Source: Methanoculleus taiwanensis (GTDB lineage: Archaea; Halobacteriota; Methanomicrobia; Methanomicrobiales; Methanoculleaceae). From it: a DNA stretch of 64,000 bases. The position numbers and the translations under genes were made by a program. The stretch covers positions 62,001 to 126,000 of the forward strand of contig NZ_LHQS01000001.1 of assembly GCF_004102725.1 (NCBI RefSeq), given 5' to 3'. Positions 8,984 through 18,672 of the stretch are shown one piece after another. Every line of letters starts with the position of its first letter. Within the stretch, counting starts at the first letter, position 1. Under the pieces are notes generated by a model. It was not told the DNA's origin, ran no database searches, and saw only the letters and a list, made by a program, of their open reading frames with translations.

Positions 8984-10553
8984 CCGAGCGGACGGAGAGG
9001 AAGACCGGACCCCTCACATCCACTTTTTTGTTGTTATCCGTGATGTAGCGCATGGCGTACTCGTCGATCCGGAGGTTGATGTCGCTCGGGAGTTTCGCCA
9101 TCTTCGCCTGCACCTTCGTTCCCTCGCCGCAGCATGCAGCCTCTTCGATCCGGACGGCGGCGAGAGCAGCAACGGCGTCGAGGTAGGTGATACCGGTGGA
9201 GACCCCTTCGCTTCTCACCTGCGCCCACTTCTCGACGTCGGGAACGCCGAGCACCGCACCGTTATGCACGAAGACCTCGTTGAAGCAGGCAGGCCCGCAG
9301 AGTTTCGTCCCGGACTCGGTCTCCTCGACGAAGACCTCGACCTGCCGGCCGGCGACCTCGCCTTTCCAGGCGGAGAACTCGCAGGGTCCTGGTTCAGCTG
9401 CGTTCGCCGCCGCCGTATCGCGAATGGCGGCAGCAAGCCGTTTTCCAAACGCCGAGGCCGGCTCTTCACGGAGCCGGACTGCCCTCGCGATCTGCCGGTC
9501 GGAGAGCGCCTGCGGGAAGAACTGCGGGTAGGTCAGCTGCCGGACGTCGTTTGACCGGTAGGCGATCATGGCGAGGCGTTCGACCCCGAGACCGAGGTTC
9601 ATCACCGGCACGCCGATACCGTACTCGGCGAGCGCGGACGGGGAGTACATCCCGAAGGTGGCGACCTCCACCCAGTCAAGCACCGGGTGGCGGGCGTAGA
9701 CCTCGGTCTGGGAGTCGGGCATGTAGTACTTCGACCGTTTCTCGTCCGGCGTGAACTTAAAGTCGGTGAACCCGAACGCCGAAAGGAGCGCTTCCGAGAC
9801 GGCTTTCCCCTCCTCGATCGTCACGTCCTCCCCGGCGACCACGCAGGAGGCGGAGTGGTAGGTCATCAGGCGGGTCGGGCCTTCCTCCTGCTCGCGGCGG
9901 AAACACCGGTCGATCGAGAAGAGGCGGATGGGAAGCGGGCTTTTTTCCCAGAGCGACCCGAGCGAGAGGAACCACCCGCTCGTCATATGGCTCCGGAGCG
10001 TGCTCCGCGAAGACTCCGGCGCAAGCTCGCGGAACTCCGGGAAGACCTCGTCCATGATGTGTACGACGGTAGCGTCGTCGGCGGCGAGCACCACCGCGAG
10101 CTCGTGCGTCAGCTCGTCGCCGTCGATCGTCCCCTTCTTGTAACCGTGGAGCGTCTCGCGGAGCGAATCCTCAGTCTCCGTGGAGATCGCGTGTCCGAGG
10201 AGCGCCTCGATCTGGTCGAGCTGCTTGCGCGCAATCCCGACGTTCGGCCGGGGCAGACCGCCGAGGTAGAAGACGCGGTCGAGGACGGCCATCGCTTCCG
10301 GCCCGAACTGCCGGTAAATATCCGACTCTTCAACGATGAGAGGGTTGATTGCCTCGTCAAAACCCATCGAGAGGTACGTCGACCGCAGTTTCTGCACGAT
10401 CTCGTAGATCGGGTGGGGTTTTGCACGGGTGTATGCAAGGTGCGGATACCGCCCCGAGGCACCCGGCGGCGTTAAGACCTCAGGCCCTTCGTGCCATGCT
10501 CGTTCAAAATCTTCTTTCGCTCGTTTCCGGTACTCTTCCACGTCAAATCTCAT
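8970..10553 (-). CDS. sepS: O-phosphoserine--tRNA(Cys) ligase (SepRS)
   Basis: 527 residues, matching the family length of about 535. It is a class II synthetase related to PheRS-alpha: [21 protein letters not shown] is motif 1, [13 protein letters not shown] motif 2, and [14 protein letters not shown] motif 3. In methanogens it loads phosphoserine onto tRNA-Cys, after which SepCysS makes Cys-tRNA; this is the main or only cysteine route where CysRS is absent. Its ATG overlaps the taw1 stop (ATGA, 10550-10553), so it closes the aRF1-argS-taw1-sepS operon. The 3' end runs 14 bases into otsAB in convergent orientation. Confidence 0.95.
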   Translation of the reverse strand: MRFDVEEYRKRAKEDFERAWHEGPEVLTPPGASGRYPHLAYTRAKPHPIYEIVQKLRSTYLSMGFDEAINPLIVEESDIYRQFGPEAMAVLDRVFYLGGLPRPNVGIARKQLDQIEALLGHAISTETEDSLRETLHGYKKGTIDGDELTHELAVVLAADDATVVHIMDEVFPEFRELAPESSRSTLRSHMTSGWFLSLGSLWEKSPLPIRLFSIDRCFRREQEEGPTRLMTYHSASCVVAGEDVTIEEGKAVSEALLSAFGFTDFKFTPDEKRSKYYMPDSQTEVYARHPVLDWVEVATFGMYSPSALAEYGIGVPVMNLGLGVERLAMIAYRSNDVRQLTYPQFFPQALSDRQIARAVRLREEPASAFGKRLAAAIRDTAAANAAEPGPCEFSAWKGEVAGRQVEVFVEETESGTKLCGPACFNEVFVHNGAVLGVPDVEKWAQVRSEGVSTGITYLDAVAALAAVRIEEAACCGEGTKVQAKMAKLPSDINLRIDEYAMRYITDNNKKVDVRGPVFLSVRSAIGE

Positions 10554-11443
10554 GCTATCCGCTCCAGGCAGACGACCCGGCTGATCGGGCTTTCGTCCTT
10601 GATCCGGTAATCACAGTGCTCGGCGACCCGCTCGGCAAACGCCCGCACCTGATCGTGCGCCGGCATATGATCACGCTTCAGACGGTGTCTACTGTATCCC
10701 AAATGCATATAACCCTTTACTTCCACAAACGTCGCGCCCGAATCCTGGATCCGGGCGGCATACTGTTCGGGAGCGAAGTCGTTCAGGCCCCGCACCACCG
10801 TCACCCGGATGGCCGACCTGCGGGCGGCGAGGAGGGCGAGGCTCTCGCCGATCTCGTCCCAGTAATCTTCCCGCGGCCGGCAGAGGCGGAGGTAGGTCTC
10901 CCGGTCGGGCGCGTCCAGGGAGACGTAGAGCTGGTAGGGTCGGCACCGCGCAAGCACATCCGGCCGGGTGCCGTTGCTGACGAGGAAGGTCGTATACCCA
11001 TCCTCGTTCAGGCCGTCGATCAGCTCCGGGAGGGGGGAGTAGCAGGTCGGTTCGCCCGAGAGGGAGATCGCGACCATCGTCGGCGCCAGCGCCTCGCGGA
11101 AACGCTCACCGGTGACGTACTGCGAGACCTTGTACCCGGAGAGGGCTTTCTTCTGGAGCCGCCAGAGGTTTTCACGGATCTCGGCAGGCGGGCACTCCTC
11201 CTCTTCCGTCACCTCGTGCTCGAACGACCGCCAGCAGAAGAGGCAGCGCTGGTTGCACCGGAGCGTCGGGGTCATCTGGACGCAGCGGTGGCTCTCGATC
11301 CCGTAGAACTGCGCTTTATAGCACATCTCCCCGCCCTTGAGGGTGCGCTTGTTCCACAGGCACGGTTTGACGGCGGCGGACGAACGGGGATTGAAAAACT
11401 GGTATCCCTGCTTTCGCAGGGCATTACATGCTTCGGATTGCAT
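10550..11443 (-). CDS. taw1: 4-demethylwyosine synthase (Taw1/TYW1), radical SAM
   Basis: About 297 residues. The radical SAM cluster motif is [11 protein letters not shown] (CX3CX2C), preceded by a second Cys set, [22 protein letters not shown] and SHRCVQMTP, which ligates the extra cluster of TYW1 enzymes. [18 protein letters not shown] and [12 protein letters not shown] are SAM-barrel motifs. The enzyme condenses pyruvate with N1-methylguanosine 37 of tRNA-Phe to make the tricyclic wyosine core. I chose ATG 11443; a TTG at 11461 in the same frame is possible. Both starts lie inside the end of argS, so expression is coupled. Confidence 0.93.
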   Translation of the reverse strand: MQSEACNALRKQGYQFFNPRSSAAVKPCLWNKRTLKGGEMCYKAQFYGIESHRCVQMTPTLRCNQRCLFCWRSFEHEVTEEEECPPAEIRENLWRLQKKALSGYKVSQYVTGERFREALAPTMVAISLSGEPTCYSPLPELIDGLNEDGYTTFLVSNGTRPDVLARCRPYQLYVSLDAPDRETYLRLCRPREDYWDEIGESLALLAARRSAIRVTVVRGLNDFAPEQYAARIQDSGATFVEVKGYMHLGYSRHRLKRDHMPAHDQVRAFAERVAEHCDYRIKDESPISRVVCLERIA

Positions 11444-13088
11444 CGATTCCAAGGGTCTCAAGGGATTCTTTCAGGGTGTTTCTGACCGCATCGACGAGCG
11501 TTAAGCGGCTATTCCGGGTGACGCCGCTGCTCTTCAGCACCGGGTCGTAGTGGTAGAAGGCATTGAAGAGGTCTGCAAGCTCGCGTGCATACGCGGCGAG
11601 GAGGTGGGGGCGAAGCTCCGCGACAACCTCCTCGATGACGGCCGGGAACCGGGCGAGGTGCTTAGCGAGCGCTATCTCGTGCTCGGTCGAGTACACGAAC
11701 GCCGTCTCGAACTCACCTGCTTTCTCGAGGATGCTGCAGGCGCGGGCGTGGGCGTACTGGATGTACGGACCGCTCTGCCGCTCGAAGTCGAGCGCCTCTT
11801 TCCAGTCAAAGACCGTGCTCTTCTCGGGGATGATCTTCACGATATCGTACCGGATCGCGGCGATGGCGACCGACCGGGCGATCGCAGAGCGCTCCTCCTC
11901 GGGGAGCTCGGGGCGCCGGGTCGTGACCTCTTCCATCGCTTTTGCCGTCACCTCATCGACGAGCTCGTCTGCGGAGATGAACTTGCCCGCCCGGGTGCTC
12001 ATGGAGCCTTCGGGCAGCGAGACGAACTCAAAGTAGACGATCTCCGGTGCCTTTTCATCGAGAAGATTCAGCGTAGCCGAGAGCTGGGCGCCGATCAGCT
12101 TGTGGTCGGCACCGAGGATATCGATGATCCGGTCGTAATTCCTGCCTTTCCAGGTATGGTAGGCGAGGTCGCGGGTGCTGTAGACCGAGGTGCCGTCGCT
12201 CCTGCGGAGGATGTACTTCTTCTCAAAACCGAACTCGGAGAGGTCGACCCAGAGCGTCTCGTCCTCGTGCGTCTGCGGGAGGCGCTTGATAGTACCGATG
12301 ATCCGGTCGACGTCGCCGATCCGGATAAAGTCGCTTTCCCAGACAAACCGGTCGTGGCTGCCGTGGAGCTCGGCGAGCGTCTCCCGGATACCCTCTGCAC
12401 AGAGGCTGACCGCAGTTCTGAATTTTGTGACCGTCTCCGCATCGCCGCGCTCGACGAGCTGCATGCGGGCGTCGATCTCCCTGACGATCTCCGGGTTCTT
12501 CTCCATCGCCCGGTTAGCGGCGACGTAGACGCGTGCGACGTAGTGATCGGACTTCTCACCCTCGTTGCGTTCGATGCCGAGGGTGTCGAATCCCCACGAA
12601 ACGATGGCGATCTGCCGCCCCATGTCGTTTAAGTAGTACTGCACCTCGAGGGGATAGCCCGCCTTCCGGAAGGCGCGGGCGAGCGTGTCGCCGATGACGG
12701 TGTTCCGGATATGCCCGACGTGGAGGGGACCGTTCGGGTTGGCGCTCGTGTGCTCGAGTACCACCCGCTCCGAGCGGCGGGGGAGCCTGCCGTAACCGGG
12801 CTCAAGGGCTCTCTGCACTCCTTCGGAGAGGTACGAGTCTCCGAAACGGAAGTTGATATAGGGCCCTTTCGCCTCGACCACGGTATCCCCGAGGTCGGGC
12901 AGTGCCGCGAGCTCGCCCGCGAGCTCTTGCGCTATCTGCGCCGGCGCCTTCTTCTGCTTCTTCGCGAGCTTGAACGCCACCGTCGAGGCGAGATCGGCAT
13001 GATCCCCGCCCCTGGTCAGCAGAACGTCCTCCTCACCCGTGCATGCCCGCAGCATGCGTGCAACCTGCTGGTACTTCTCCCGAAACAT
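11424..13088 (-). CDS. argS: Arginine--tRNA ligase
   Basis: 554 residues, a class I synthetase. It has HTSANPNGPLHVGHIRNTVI (HIGH box as HVGH) and a degenerate KMSKS region, SLPEGSMSTRAGKFI, as in archaeal ArgRS. The N-terminal Add-1 tRNA-binding domain covers roughly residues 1-95, and the C-terminal anticodon-binding helices with FNAFYHYDPVLKS end the protein. It charges tRNA-Arg. Its ATG shares one base with the aRF1 stop (TGATG at 13086-13090), and its end overlaps taw1. Confidence 0.95.
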   Translation of the reverse strand: MFREKYQQVARMLRACTGEEDVLLTRGGDHADLASTVAFKLAKKQKKAPAQIAQELAGELAALPDLGDTVVEAKGPYINFRFGDSYLSEGVQRALEPGYGRLPRRSERVVLEHTSANPNGPLHVGHIRNTVIGDTLARAFRKAGYPLEVQYYLNDMGRQIAIVSWGFDTLGIERNEGEKSDHYVARVYVAANRAMEKNPEIVREIDARMQLVERGDAETVTKFRTAVSLCAEGIRETLAELHGSHDRFVWESDFIRIGDVDRIIGTIKRLPQTHEDETLWVDLSEFGFEKKYILRRSDGTSVYSTRDLAYHTWKGRNYDRIIDILGADHKLIGAQLSATLNLLDEKAPEIVYFEFVSLPEGSMSTRAGKFISADELVDEVTAKAMEEVTTRRPELPEEERSAIARSVAIAAIRYDIVKIIPEKSTVFDWKEALDFERQSGPYIQYAHARACSILEKAGEFETAFVYSTEHEIALAKHLARFPAVIEEVVAELRPHLLAAYARELADLFNAFYHYDPVLKSSGVTRNSRLTLVDAVRNTLKESLETLGIDAIRSM

Positions 13089-14359
13089 CAGTATCCGGTC
13101 CTGTAGCGTAAAATTGCTGCAATGCCTCCGAATGCGTTGTAAAGCACTGCTCCTTCTTCAAAGTCGTCGGAGATGATCTCCACGTCGGTACTGCTCTGGT
13201 CGGCGAGCGCCGTCAGCTCGTCGACGATATCTCCCTCTTCCTCGATGTAGAGCGGGCTCGTATCGGTCGGGCAGACGCCGAGATCGATATCCTTGAGGCT
13301 CTTGCCCGGTTCGAGACGAACCGTCCGCTCCTCACGGTAGCCGCAGACGCCGCAGACGATCTTGAGCCTCGCTTTCCGGAGTTTGTCCGAGAGGAGGAGC
13401 GTATCGACCGCCCCTATCTCGAGGTTCTTCCGGACGCTCTCTTCACCGTAGGTCGCGTTGCCGTTGTCTTTCACGAGCTCCTGGAGGAACCGGTTCATGA
13501 AGGTCTTCTCCTTGACGACCTCCATCCCCTTCAGGGCGTCCTGGGCGTTGTCCACGAGTTCGTAGAGCCCGTTCTCATTCGTGTACGCGACGTCGAAGAG
13601 CCCGGTTATCCTCTTCTGCAGCTCGTGGTGGAGATACTCGCCGTTCGCGAACTCTTCCTTCGTCGGTGTCGGCCCGCCGATCAGCACGCCCTTGAACCGC
13701 TCAAAGAAGTCCTTCTCGGCCATGAACACATCGCTCGCCCGCTCACCGACCTTTTTGTAGTACTCGTTGATGGCGATCAGCCTGAGCCGCTGGAAACGGG
13801 CGGCGGACTGACCACCTTTCCGCTGTTTCCCGGGAACCGTGGAGGTGACTCCGCTGATAGGCTCGATCCGGTTCCCTCGCAGAAACCCGAAGTAGGCTTC
13901 ACGCCGGTCGATAACGATCAGGCCGTAAACCTCCTTCTCGCCGAGCATCTGCTTTAAGGGTTCGAGCTCGAAGTTCGAGCTGCACCGGTACATATAGAGG
14001 TTGAGGGGCTCGGGGGGTTCGACGATCTCGCACTGGAGATCGGTTCGGTCGCCGACGGTGCTGACCGTTCCGCAGAAGATGGCCATTCCGTTCTCCGGCG
14101 GGCGGTTGAAGTACTTCAGCCGGGAGAGGATCGAGGAGATGGCACTCTGGACGTTGGTCCGGGTCTGTTTGCTCTTGATATTGGCGCACTGCCCGAACTC
14201 GTCCCGGAGCTGGGCGGTCACATCGTGTATCTGCTTATCCGGGGGAATATAGAGGGTGATCAGCTCGGTACCGCTCCCTTCCTTCTCGCTGAGCCTCTCG
14301 AGCATCTTTTTGAATTCATAGCGCTTTCGCGCCGTATCCATCTCTTGCGCTTCAACCAT
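13088..14359 (-). CDS. prf1: Peptide chain release factor aRF1
   Basis: 423 residues, the normal size for archaeal RF1. The stop-codon recognition loop is NIKSKQTRTNVQSA (NIKS motif) and the catalytic loop is RKGGQSAARFQRLR (GGQ motif). The C-terminal domain carries CGVCGYREER and GVCPTD, the Cys pairs of a zinc ribbon. It reads all three stop codons and triggers peptidyl-tRNA hydrolysis. It is first in the aRF1-argS-taw1-sepS operon; GGTGA precedes the ATG. A TATA-like AGTTTTATGG lies at about 14404-14413, inside the end of the neighbouring gene. Confidence 0.95.
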   Translation of the reverse strand: MVEAQEMDTARKRYEFKKMLERLSEKEGSGTELITLYIPPDKQIHDVTAQLRDEFGQCANIKSKQTRTNVQSAISSILSRLKYFNRPPENGMAIFCGTVSTVGDRTDLQCEIVEPPEPLNLYMYRCSSNFELEPLKQMLGEKEVYGLIVIDRREAYFGFLRGNRIEPISGVTSTVPGKQRKGGQSAARFQRLRLIAINEYYKKVGERASDVFMAEKDFFERFKGVLIGGPTPTKEEFANGEYLHHELQKRITGLFDVAYTNENGLYELVDNAQDALKGMEVVKEKTFMNRFLQELVKDNGNATYGEESVRKNLEIGAVDTLLLSDKLRKARLKIVCGVCGYREERTVRLEPGKSLKDIDLGVCPTDTSPLYIEEEGDIVDELTALADQSSTDVEIISDDFEEGAVLYNAFGGIAAILRYRTGY

Positions 14360-14393
14360 TGAACGTTCACCAAGCTTTCAAGCTACAATAAGG

Positions 14394-15269
14394 TCAACCC
14401 GCGTTGCCATAAAACTGCGCACTTTCCGCGATCACAGAATCATCCACCTCGCCCGCAATGCCGTGCGACCCGTTGAAGACGAAAAACGCCTTCGGCTCGG
14501 CTGCCCGCTCGAAGAGCGCTCTTCCGTCCCCGAAGGGAATGATCGGGTCGTTCTCCGCGTGGTAGATCACGACCGGCCGCGGAGCAATGCTCCCGACCGA
14601 GCAGTCGGGGTCGATGCTCAGCAGAAACCGGCGGGCGTCGCCCGTATACCCATCTCCCGCAAGCCCGAACCCGGAGGTCGAGATGCCGATATACCCTGCA
14701 AAGGCAGGGTCGACCGCTGCGGCGACGGCGGCGTAGCGCCCCCCGTTCGAGGAGCCCATCGCGACGACGGGAACGCCGTGCCGGCCCGCCAGCACCTGCC
14801 GTGCTGCCGAGAGATCGGCGACGATCCGGTAGTACTGCGGCCACTCGCCGCCGGCGAACCGCCGGTAGTCCTGTTCGATATTAAGCGGCTCGCCCGGAGT
14901 ATCGCCGCCGTTCCCGCGAATATCCACCGCAAGGAACAGAATCCCCGCCTCTGCGTACCGGATCGCCCGCTCGCGGTGGGCTTCGGCGGGGACACCCGCC
15001 CCCGGAGCGTAGACGATGCCCATAACCGGCCGGGCCGGCTCTGCGAGGATGGCGTGGACGTCCGCATCGCCGCTCCGGTAGACAAGATCGGTGAGGGCGA
15101 CGTTGCCCCGCTCCTCGAGAACGGCCTCTCCAGCCACCTCCGGCGGCGGTGCCGTAATGGTGAGATGCCCGTCCCCGTCGACGGCGTAGGAGGGCTCCTC
15201 CGGCGGCGGTGCAGCGAGGCAGCCCGCCCCGAGCAGCAGCAGGACGACAAGGACGAGAAGAGGCCGCAT
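14394..15269 (-). CDS. Secreted lipoprotein hydrolase of the alpha/beta-hydrolase fold
   Basis: About 291 residues. The N-terminus MRPLLVLVVLLLLGAGC is a lipoprotein signal with lipobox LGAGC. The catalytic set is VAMGSSNGGRYA (nucleophile Ser), YHAENDPIIPFGDG (Asp) and NGSHGIAGE (His), in dienelactone-hydrolase/BAAT-like order; LAVDIRGNGGDTPGE precedes them. It should be anchored outside the membrane; the substrate is unknown. GTG 15278 overlaps the Nudix stop, but ATG 15269 gives a cleaner signal peptide and has GGTG 8 bases upstream. It is last in the queD-queE-queC-Nudix run. Confidence 0.82.
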   Translation of the reverse strand: MRPLLVLVVLLLLGAGCLAAPPPEEPSYAVDGDGHLTITAPPPEVAGEAVLEERGNVALTDLVYRSGDADVHAILAEPARPVMGIVYAPGAGVPAEAHRERAIRYAEAGILFLAVDIRGNGGDTPGEPLNIEQDYRRFAGGEWPQYYRIVADLSAARQVLAGRHGVPVVAMGSSNGGRYAAVAAAVDPAFAGYIGISTSGFGLAGDGYTGDARRFLLSIDPDCSVGSIAPRPVVIYHAENDPIIPFGDGRALFERAAEPKAFFVFNGSHGIAGEVDDSVIAESAQFYGNAG

Positions 15270-15274
15270 GGCGA

Positions 15275-15769
15275 TCACACCAGGCAGCGGTAGGCGAGGC
15301 AGATCGTCTTGGCGTCGACGATCTCCCCGTCCTCGATCATCCGGCGGACGTCGGCGGCGGGCACTTTGACGACCTCGATCAGCTCGTCGTCGTCCATCCC
15401 GTACTCGTCGGAGAGGGAGAGGTCGCGGGCTTCGTAAAGATGGATCGTCTCGTCGGTGTATCCCGGCGAGGGGTAGATATACCCCTTCGGGATAAACGTC
15501 GCCGCCTTCATCCCGATCTCCTCGATGAGCTCCCGGTGGGCAGTCTCGTCCGGCGCTTCACCCTCGTCGATCGTGCCTGCCGGCGCCTCGTAGATGTACC
15601 TGCCGACGGCGAACCGGTACTGGCGGACGAGGTAGCAGAACTCGCCCTCGACCGGGAGCATCGCGACCGCTCCGCCGGGGTGGATCACGACCCGCTCCAT
15701 CTCGCTGCCGTTCGGGAGAGCAACCGTCTTTTTCTCGACCGAGAGGCGCTTGCCGCGGTAAATGTCCAT
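15275..15769 (-). CDS. Nudix hydrolase (ADP-ribose pyrophosphatase-like)
   Basis: 164 residues with a complete Nudix box, GTIDEGEAPDETAHRELIEE followed by IGM (Gx5Ex7REUxEExGU). The N-terminal VAMLPVEGEFCYLVRQYRFAVG and the box context YIYEAPAGTID resemble ADP-ribose and nucleoside-diphosphate-sugar pyrophosphatases. ATG 15769 has GGAG 8 bases ahead; an in-frame GTG at 15778 overlaps the queC stop as GTGA. It may share a transcript with the que genes without taking part in the pathway. Confidence 0.88.
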   Translation of the reverse strand: MDIYRGKRLSVEKKTVALPNGSEMERVVIHPGGAVAMLPVEGEFCYLVRQYRFAVGRYIYEAPAGTIDEGEAPDETAHRELIEEIGMKAATFIPKGYIYPSPGYTDETIHLYEARDLSLSDEYGMDDDELIEVVKVPAADVRRMIEDGEIVDAKTICLAYRCLV

Positions 15770-15774
15770 CCGTG

Positions 15775-16440
15775 TCACTCCGCGTACTCGATAGGATCGG
15801 TAAGCCCAAGCTCCTCGAACGCCGAACGGCGGTAGTGGCAGGAGTCACAGACACCGCAGGCGACGTCGTTTCTCTGGTAGCACGACCAGGTATGCTCGTA
15901 GGGTACGCCGAGTTCCAGGCCTTTTTTTATGATCCCGGCCTTCGTCATATGCACGAACGGCGTCTCGAGGCGGATCTGCGTCTCCGGCGAGGTGCCGATA
16001 TCCACCGCCCGCTGGAACGCCTCGATGAACTCGGGGCGGCAGTCGGGGTAACCGGAGTAGTCGCCGACCTGGACACCGATGAAGATGGCATCGGCACGCC
16101 GCGCCTCCGCAAGGCTCGTCGCTATCGCGAGGAGGTTGCCGTTCCGGAACGGTACGTAGGTGTTCGGGATACCTTCCCGCCCCTCCTCATACTCCTCGAC
16201 CGCGATGGCGGGGTCGGTGAGGCTCGAGGCGCCGATCTTTTTGAAGTGCTCGAGGCTGATCTCGACGAACTCTACAGCATCGAGGAGACGGGCGACCTCT
16301 TTCGCACACCGGCGCTCTTTGTCTTCGGTGCGCTGTCCGTAGGTGAAATGGAGGGCGACGATATCGTAGCCCATATCCTTCGCGAGGTAGGCGAGCGTCG
16401 TCGAGTCCATCCCGCCCGAGAGGAGACATACTGCTTTCAT
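15775..16440 (-). CDS. queC: 7-cyano-7-deazaguanine synthase
   Basis: 221 residues. It starts [20 protein letters not shown], the ATP-pyrophosphatase PP-loop SGGxDS, and ends with [19 protein letters not shown], the four-Cys zinc site of QueC. It converts 7-carboxy-7-deazaguanine to preQ0 with ATP and ammonia; in archaea preQ0 is inserted into tRNA position 15 and becomes archaeosine. The three enzymes QueD, QueE and QueC are consecutive on this strand, with one base between the queE stop and queC start. Confidence 0.95.
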   Translation of the reverse strand: MKAVCLLSGGMDSTTLAYLAKDMGYDIVALHFTYGQRTEDKERRCAKEVARLLDAVEFVEISLEHFKKIGASSLTDPAIAVEEYEEGREGIPNTYVPFRNGNLLAIATSLAEARRADAIFIGVQVGDYSGYPDCRPEFIEAFQRAVDIGTSPETQIRLETPFVHMTKAGIIKKGLELGVPYEHTWSCYQRNDVACGVCDSCHYRRSAFEELGLTDPIEYAE

Positions 16441-17049
16441 TTACTTCACTCCGATGATCTTGTGCAGCTGCAGCTGGAACCTCACCGGGAGGTTCTGGTC
16501 GAGGATATACTGGGCGACGGCGAGGTAGTCCGACCCCGCCACCGGAGAGATGAAGATCTCACCCCGGATATCGTAGTGCGAGATGACCGCCTGGGCATAC
16601 CGGCAGTCGTCAAGATCCGCCACCACGAACTTGACGGAGTCGCGGGGTGTGATATCCTTCAGGAGATCGAGGTTGCTCGTCTCCCCCGAGGAGGGGCACT
16701 TGACGTCCATGCAGATAGACGCGTACTGCTGCATATCCCGGAAATCGAGTGTCCCGTTCGTCTCGATCTCCACACTGTAACCGTGAACGTCGAACTTCTC
16801 GAGGAGTTCAAGGAGCGGGGCGCGCTGCAGCAGCGGTTCGCCTCCGGTGATGCAGATCCGGGTGCCGCAGAGCCGCCAGACGAGATCCAGGATCTCGCCC
16901 GTGCTCATCTCCTCGCCCTCCGCCCAGGCGTAGGCGGTATCGCACCAGCTGCAGCGGAGGTTGCAGCCTGCGAGCCGGATGAAGATGCACGGAGCGCCCT
17001 GCCGCTTTCCCTCCCCCTGCAGGCTCTTGAATAACTCAATGACTCTCAT
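16441..17049 (-). CDS. queE: 7-carboxy-7-deazaguanine synthase, radical SAM
   Basis: 202 residues with the radical SAM motif AGCNLRCSWCDTAYAW (CX3CX2C) and the SAM-binding CITGGEPLLQ (GGEP). SLQGEGKRQGAPCIFIRL before the cluster is typical of QueE. It rearranges 6-carboxytetrahydropterin into 7-carboxy-7-deazaguanine. I chose ATG 17049, which overlaps the last 14 bases of queD. The longer open frame to 17136 adds nothing QueE-like. Confidence 0.95.
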   Translation of the reverse strand: MRVIELFKSLQGEGKRQGAPCIFIRLAGCNLRCSWCDTAYAWAEGEEMSTGEILDLVWRLCGTRICITGGEPLLQRAPLLELLEKFDVHGYSVEIETNGTLDFRDMQQYASICMDVKCPSSGETSNLDLLKDITPRDSVKFVVADLDDCRYAQAVISHYDIRGEIFISPVAGSDYLAVAQYILDQNLPVRFQLQLHKIIGVK

Positions 17050-17449
17050 AGATACGCTCGGCGTAGCAGCTCGTCGATTCCCAGATCCGGATCTTCGCCA
17101 CCCGTGCATCGAGGTTCTGCCGCATCGCCTCGGCATCGATCTTCTCCGCCATGATATCCGCGATCCGCTCGCTCGTTGGGTCGCCGGACGTGGTGATGAC
17201 CGGGTGGAACGCTTCGAGGCACGGCACCATCGGGTCGTCCTCGTTCAGGATAACCTGGTGGTCGAACGCCGAGACGACCTGCTTGATACTGTTGTAGTCA
17301 ATGACGATCCCGGTGCGCTCGTCTGCCGTCCCGTCCATCCAGACCTGGACGCGCCACTGGTGCCCGTGAAGCCGGAAGCATTTCCCTGAATAGTGCATTA
17401 AGCGGTGGCTTGCTTCAAAAAAAACTTCCTTGTATATCCGGGTTTTCAT
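17036..17449 (-). CDS. queD: 6-carboxy-5,6,7,8-tetrahydropterin synthase
   Basis: 137 residues of the PTPS/QueD family. The metal-binding histidines are in FFEASHRL and CFRLHGHQWRV (Cys-x3-His-x-His, where the Cys is catalytic), and later AFDHQVILNEDD carries the proton-relay His/Asp. The C-terminus has IWESTSCYA, the pterin-anchoring Glu. It turns dihydroneopterin triphosphate into 6-carboxytetrahydropterin. ATG 17449 is only about 25 bases downstream of a TATA-like ATATAATATTATAT (17471-17484), so the mRNA may be nearly leaderless. Confidence 0.93.
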   Translation of the reverse strand: MKTRIYKEVFFEASHRLMHYSGKCFRLHGHQWRVQVWMDGTADERTGIVIDYNSIKQVVSAFDHQVILNEDDPMVPCLEAFHPVITTSGDPTSERIADIMAEKIDAEAMRQNLDARVAKIRIWESTSCYAERIYESH

Positions 17450-17469
17450 CACTGATGGTTGCCCGCCAG

Positions 17470-17622
17470 GATATAATATTATATCAGCTTCCTTCCAACT
17501 ATATACGGGAAAGATCGGCGCGCCTTGGGGGTTCCACAATATATAAATCCGCAACGCGCGTTGTTTAATACCACATTGAGAGTTGTCCCTATACAAAAAT
17601 TCAAAGCATCAGAGGGTATCCG
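17470..17622. promoter_or_regulatory. Divergent promoters for queD and rps12
   Basis: The minus-strand TATA for queD lies at 17470-17484. A plus-strand TATA box AATATATAAA at 17538-17547 serves the ribosomal protein operon, leaving a leader of about 50 bases before the rps12 ATG at 17623. I see no riboswitch-like structure between them. Confidence 0.7.
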
Positions 17623-18051
17623 ATGGGAAAAGGTAAATTTGCAGCCAGAAAAATGAAGCGCGACGCCAAGAACGGGCGCTGGCACGACACAAACTACGCA
17701 CGCCGCTTGCTCGGGCTCGACATCAAGTCCGACCCCCTCGAGGGAGCACCGCAGGGACGCGGGATCGTTCTCGAGAAGGTCGGTGTCGAGGCGAAACAGC
17801 CGAACTCCGCAATCAGGAAGTGCGTCCGCGTACAGCTGATCAAGAACGGCCGACAGGTCACCGCATTCGCCGTCGGCGACGGTGCCATCAACTTCATCGA
17901 CGAGCACGACGAAGTCGAGATCGAAGGGATCGGCGGCAGACTGGGACGTTCCATGGGCGATATCCCGGGTGTCCGGTTCGTCGTCACCAAGGTCAACAAC
18001 GTCTGTCTCCATGAAATGGTCATCGGGCGCAAGGAGAAGCCGCGGAGGTAA
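17623..18051 (+). CDS. rps12: Small ribosomal subunit protein uS12
   Basis: 142 residues, the archaeal/eukaryotic long form of S12. Landmarks are [20 protein letters not shown] near the N-terminus, [19 protein letters not shown] (the decoding-centre loop with PNSA) and [19 protein letters not shown]. It is the first gene of the rps12-rps7-fusA cluster, five bases before rps7. The promoter TATA is at 17538-17547. Confidence 0.97.
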   Translation: MGKGKFAARKMKRDAKNGRWHDTNYARRLLGLDIKSDPLEGAPQGRGIVLEKVGVEAKQPNSAIRKCVRVQLIKNGRQVTAFAVGDGAINFIDEHDEVEIEGIGGRLGRSMGDIPGVRFVVTKVNNVCLHEMVIGRKEKPRR

Positions 18052-18056
18052 ATAGC

Positions 18057-18641
18057 ATGGCAGAAGAAGGTATCGAGGCAAAACAGCTGCTCTTCAACCG
18101 CTGGGACCTCTCCGAGGTCGAGATTCACGATCCAAGTCTGGTGCGGTATGTCAACCTGCACTCCATGATCGTGCCGCACTCCTTCGGGAAGCTTGCAGGC
18201 CAGCAGTTCAACAAGAGCAATATGCTGATCGTTGAGCGCCTCATCAACAAACTGATGCAGACCGAGAACAACACCGGCAAGAAAGAACTTGTGACCCGGA
18301 TCGTCAAGGACGCTTTCGAGATCGTCAACAAGAAAACCAAGAAGAACCCGGTGCAGGTCCTGGTCGACGCTGTCGCCAACACCGGACCCCGCGAGGAGAG
18401 CGTCCGCCTGAAGTACGGCGGGATCAACGTTCCGAAGTCCGTCGACACCGCCCCCCAGCGGCGTGTCGATGCCTCGCTGCGGTTCATCACGACCGGTGTC
18501 CGCCAGGCGAGCTACAAGAAGAAGAAGAGCGTGAGCGAAGCACTCGCCGACGAGCTTATCTCGGCCGCAAACGGCGACACCCGCTCCTACGCCGTCATGA
18601 AGAAGGAAGAAAAAGAGCGTATTGCGAAGGCAGCCCGCTAA
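18057..18641 (+). CDS. rps7: Small ribosomal subunit protein uS7
   Basis: 194 residues, archaeal uS7 with [20 protein letters not shown] early, [20 protein letters not shown] (helix contacting 16S rRNA) and [18 protein letters not shown]. It initiates assembly of the 30S head. It lies between rps12 and fusA. A T6 run at 18657-18662, between rps7 and fusA, could give partial termination, a common way to set the S7 to EF-2 ratio. Confidence 0.97.
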   Translation: MAEEGIEAKQLLFNRWDLSEVEIHDPSLVRYVNLHSMIVPHSFGKLAGQQFNKSNMLIVERLINKLMQTENNTGKKELVTRIVKDAFEIVNKKTKKNPVQVLVDAVANTGPREESVRLKYGGINVPKSVDTAPQRRVDASLRFITTGVRQASYKKKKSVSEALADELISAANGDTRSYAVMKKEEKERIAKAAR

Positions 18642-18672
18642 TTCAATCTCTATACTTTTTTAGGTGTAACAC

